Shown here: in pieces, positions 12,320-12,911 of the stretch
Layout: every line of letters starts with the position of its first letter
Numbering within the stretch: the first letter of the stretch is position 1
Assembly: GCA_964480695.1 (NCBI GenBank)
Contig: CAYZPO010000028.1
Coordinates: forward strand, 1 to 12,911
Origin: CAZDDW01 sp964480695
Lineage (GTDB): Bacteria; Patescibacteriota; Patescibacteriia; UBA9934; CAZDDW01
Length of the DNA stretch: 12,911 nucleotides
Direction: 5' to 3'
Translations under genes and position numbers: made by a program
Notes under the pieces: generated by a model
Seen by the model: only the letters and a program-made list of their open reading frames with translations
Database searches by the model: none
What the model was told of the DNA's origin: nothing

Positions 12320-12911
12320 AAAGTCTTAATCCATTTATCTAAAAGTTGCTTGAGTTCGGCCAATGCTTCTGAAGTCTTAAAAGTATGGACAGTGTCTTTG
12401 ATCACATGAAGCTCCTTTGGTCCTGGAATCAGATCATACAACATTTGTTGATGTTCCAGCGGGGTTCCATCATCACCTTCACCAACAGCCATAAATACGG
12501 ACATGGTCAGTTGATCTGCTTTAGGCAGCAAATCATAGTTTAGAGAATCTTCGACAAAATAATATGGAGTGACTATCTCAGCCCCTGATTTTGAACTGCT
12601 GATTCGATGCCGAGTTCCTTTGGTCTTCCATTCTGGTAAAATTCTTTGAAAAAACGGTGACTCAACTGAAAGTTGGCCTGAAATTACGGTCGAGGTCGGG
12701 GCAATTCCCTTGACTTCACTTGGGTGTTGTTCAGCGTAAAGAGTAAGAGCGAAGCTTCCAAGACTATGTCCAGCCATACAAAACGGCTCCTGATACCAGT
12801 TGTGGTTTTTAGCCCAGGCAATAACTGTTTCAAGATCTTCGGAATACGAACCATAAGTCGCCTCTGAGGTTCCACCATCACTTTCACCAATGCTGTATCT
12901 GGTATCAAATA
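12316..12911 (-). CDS. Alpha/beta hydrolase (S33-like), 5'-truncated by the window edge
   Basis: The frame is open to the right edge, so the true start is outside the window; 197 residues are visible. The visible part begins FDTRYSIGESDG, equivalent to the D-x-R-G-x-G-x-S-x-G region seen before the nucleophile elbow in many alpha/beta hydrolases. It continues to AGHSLG (nucleophile Ser at visible residue 49), GEGDDGTP with the likely acid Asp and DTVHTF with the likely catalytic His. The M codon at 12777 is internal, not a start, because the conserved strand precedes it. Family: serine aminopeptidase or monoacylglycerol-lipase-like, substrate unknown. It overlaps the next gene by ATGA, so both hydrolases are made from one transcript. 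Confidence 0.88.
   Translation of the reverse strand, partial: FDTRYSIGESDGGTSEATYGSYSEDLETVIAWAKNHNWYQEPFCMAGHSLGSFALTLYAEQHPSEVKGIAPTSTVISGQLSVESPFFQRILPEWKTKGTRHRISSSKSGAEIVTPYYFVEDSLNYDLLPKADQLTMSVFMAVGEGDDGTPLEHQQMLYDLIPGPKELHVIKDTVHTFKTSEALAELKQLLDKWIKTL

Noticed and set aside
12316..12777. A complete 153-aa protein starting at ATG 12777.
   Set aside because: The same frame continues open to the window edge and encodes the conserved FDTRYSIGESDG region, so 12777 is an internal Met just before the nucleophile elbow.

Overview
The window looks like a chromosomal segment of a bacterium from the Candidate Phyla Radiation (Patescibacteria). This is inferred, not proven. It rests on the gene set (a short MurF-like ligase without the usual N-terminal domain, a thrombospondin-type-3 repeat membrane protein, a PF09826-type beta-propeller, several small acidic membrane proteins), on tightly packed operons with one- or four-base junctions, and on weak or absent Shine-Dalgarno sequences in those operons. 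UGA is used as a stop (7509-7511, and in two ATGA overlaps), so a UGA-recoded lineage is unlikely.

Layout, left to right. (1) 61-214: a minus-strand tRNA-Glu(CUC) with its own promoter and a hairpin that starts directly at its 3' end. (2) 228-1084: orphan gene A on the minus strand, a self-contained unit of promoter, strong Shine-Dalgarno, gene and hairpin, visibly richer in GC than its surroundings. (3) 1086-6962: a minus-strand operon read as rarA, a small acidic protein, a membrane-anchored TSP3 protein, an FtsI-type transpeptidase and murF, ending in a good terminator. The only sizeable gap in this operon, between ftsI and murF, is filled almost exactly by a 107-bp palindromic element. 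(4) 6957-7561: orphan gene B on the plus strand, again GC-rich with its own promoter, strong Shine-Dalgarno and terminator; its promoter is back-to-back with that of rarA. (5) 7601-12911: a second minus-strand operon that enters from the right edge: two unrelated alpha/beta hydrolases, a large membrane-anchored beta-propeller protein, an RluF-type rRNA pseudouridine synthase, a 70-residue membrane protein with six clustered cysteines, a two-TM protein and CcdA.

How it fits together. The first operon couples peptidoglycan synthesis (MurF makes the pentapeptide precursor, the transpeptidase cross-links it) with the replication-maintenance ATPase RarA. The second is mostly envelope and extracytoplasmic: CcdA moves reducing equivalents across the membrane, and the Cys-rich small protein and the Cys-containing beta-propeller are possible clients, though that is only inference from position. 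The most unusual features are the two compositionally foreign orphan genes bracketing the cell-wall operon and the multi-hairpin palindrome between ftsI and murF.
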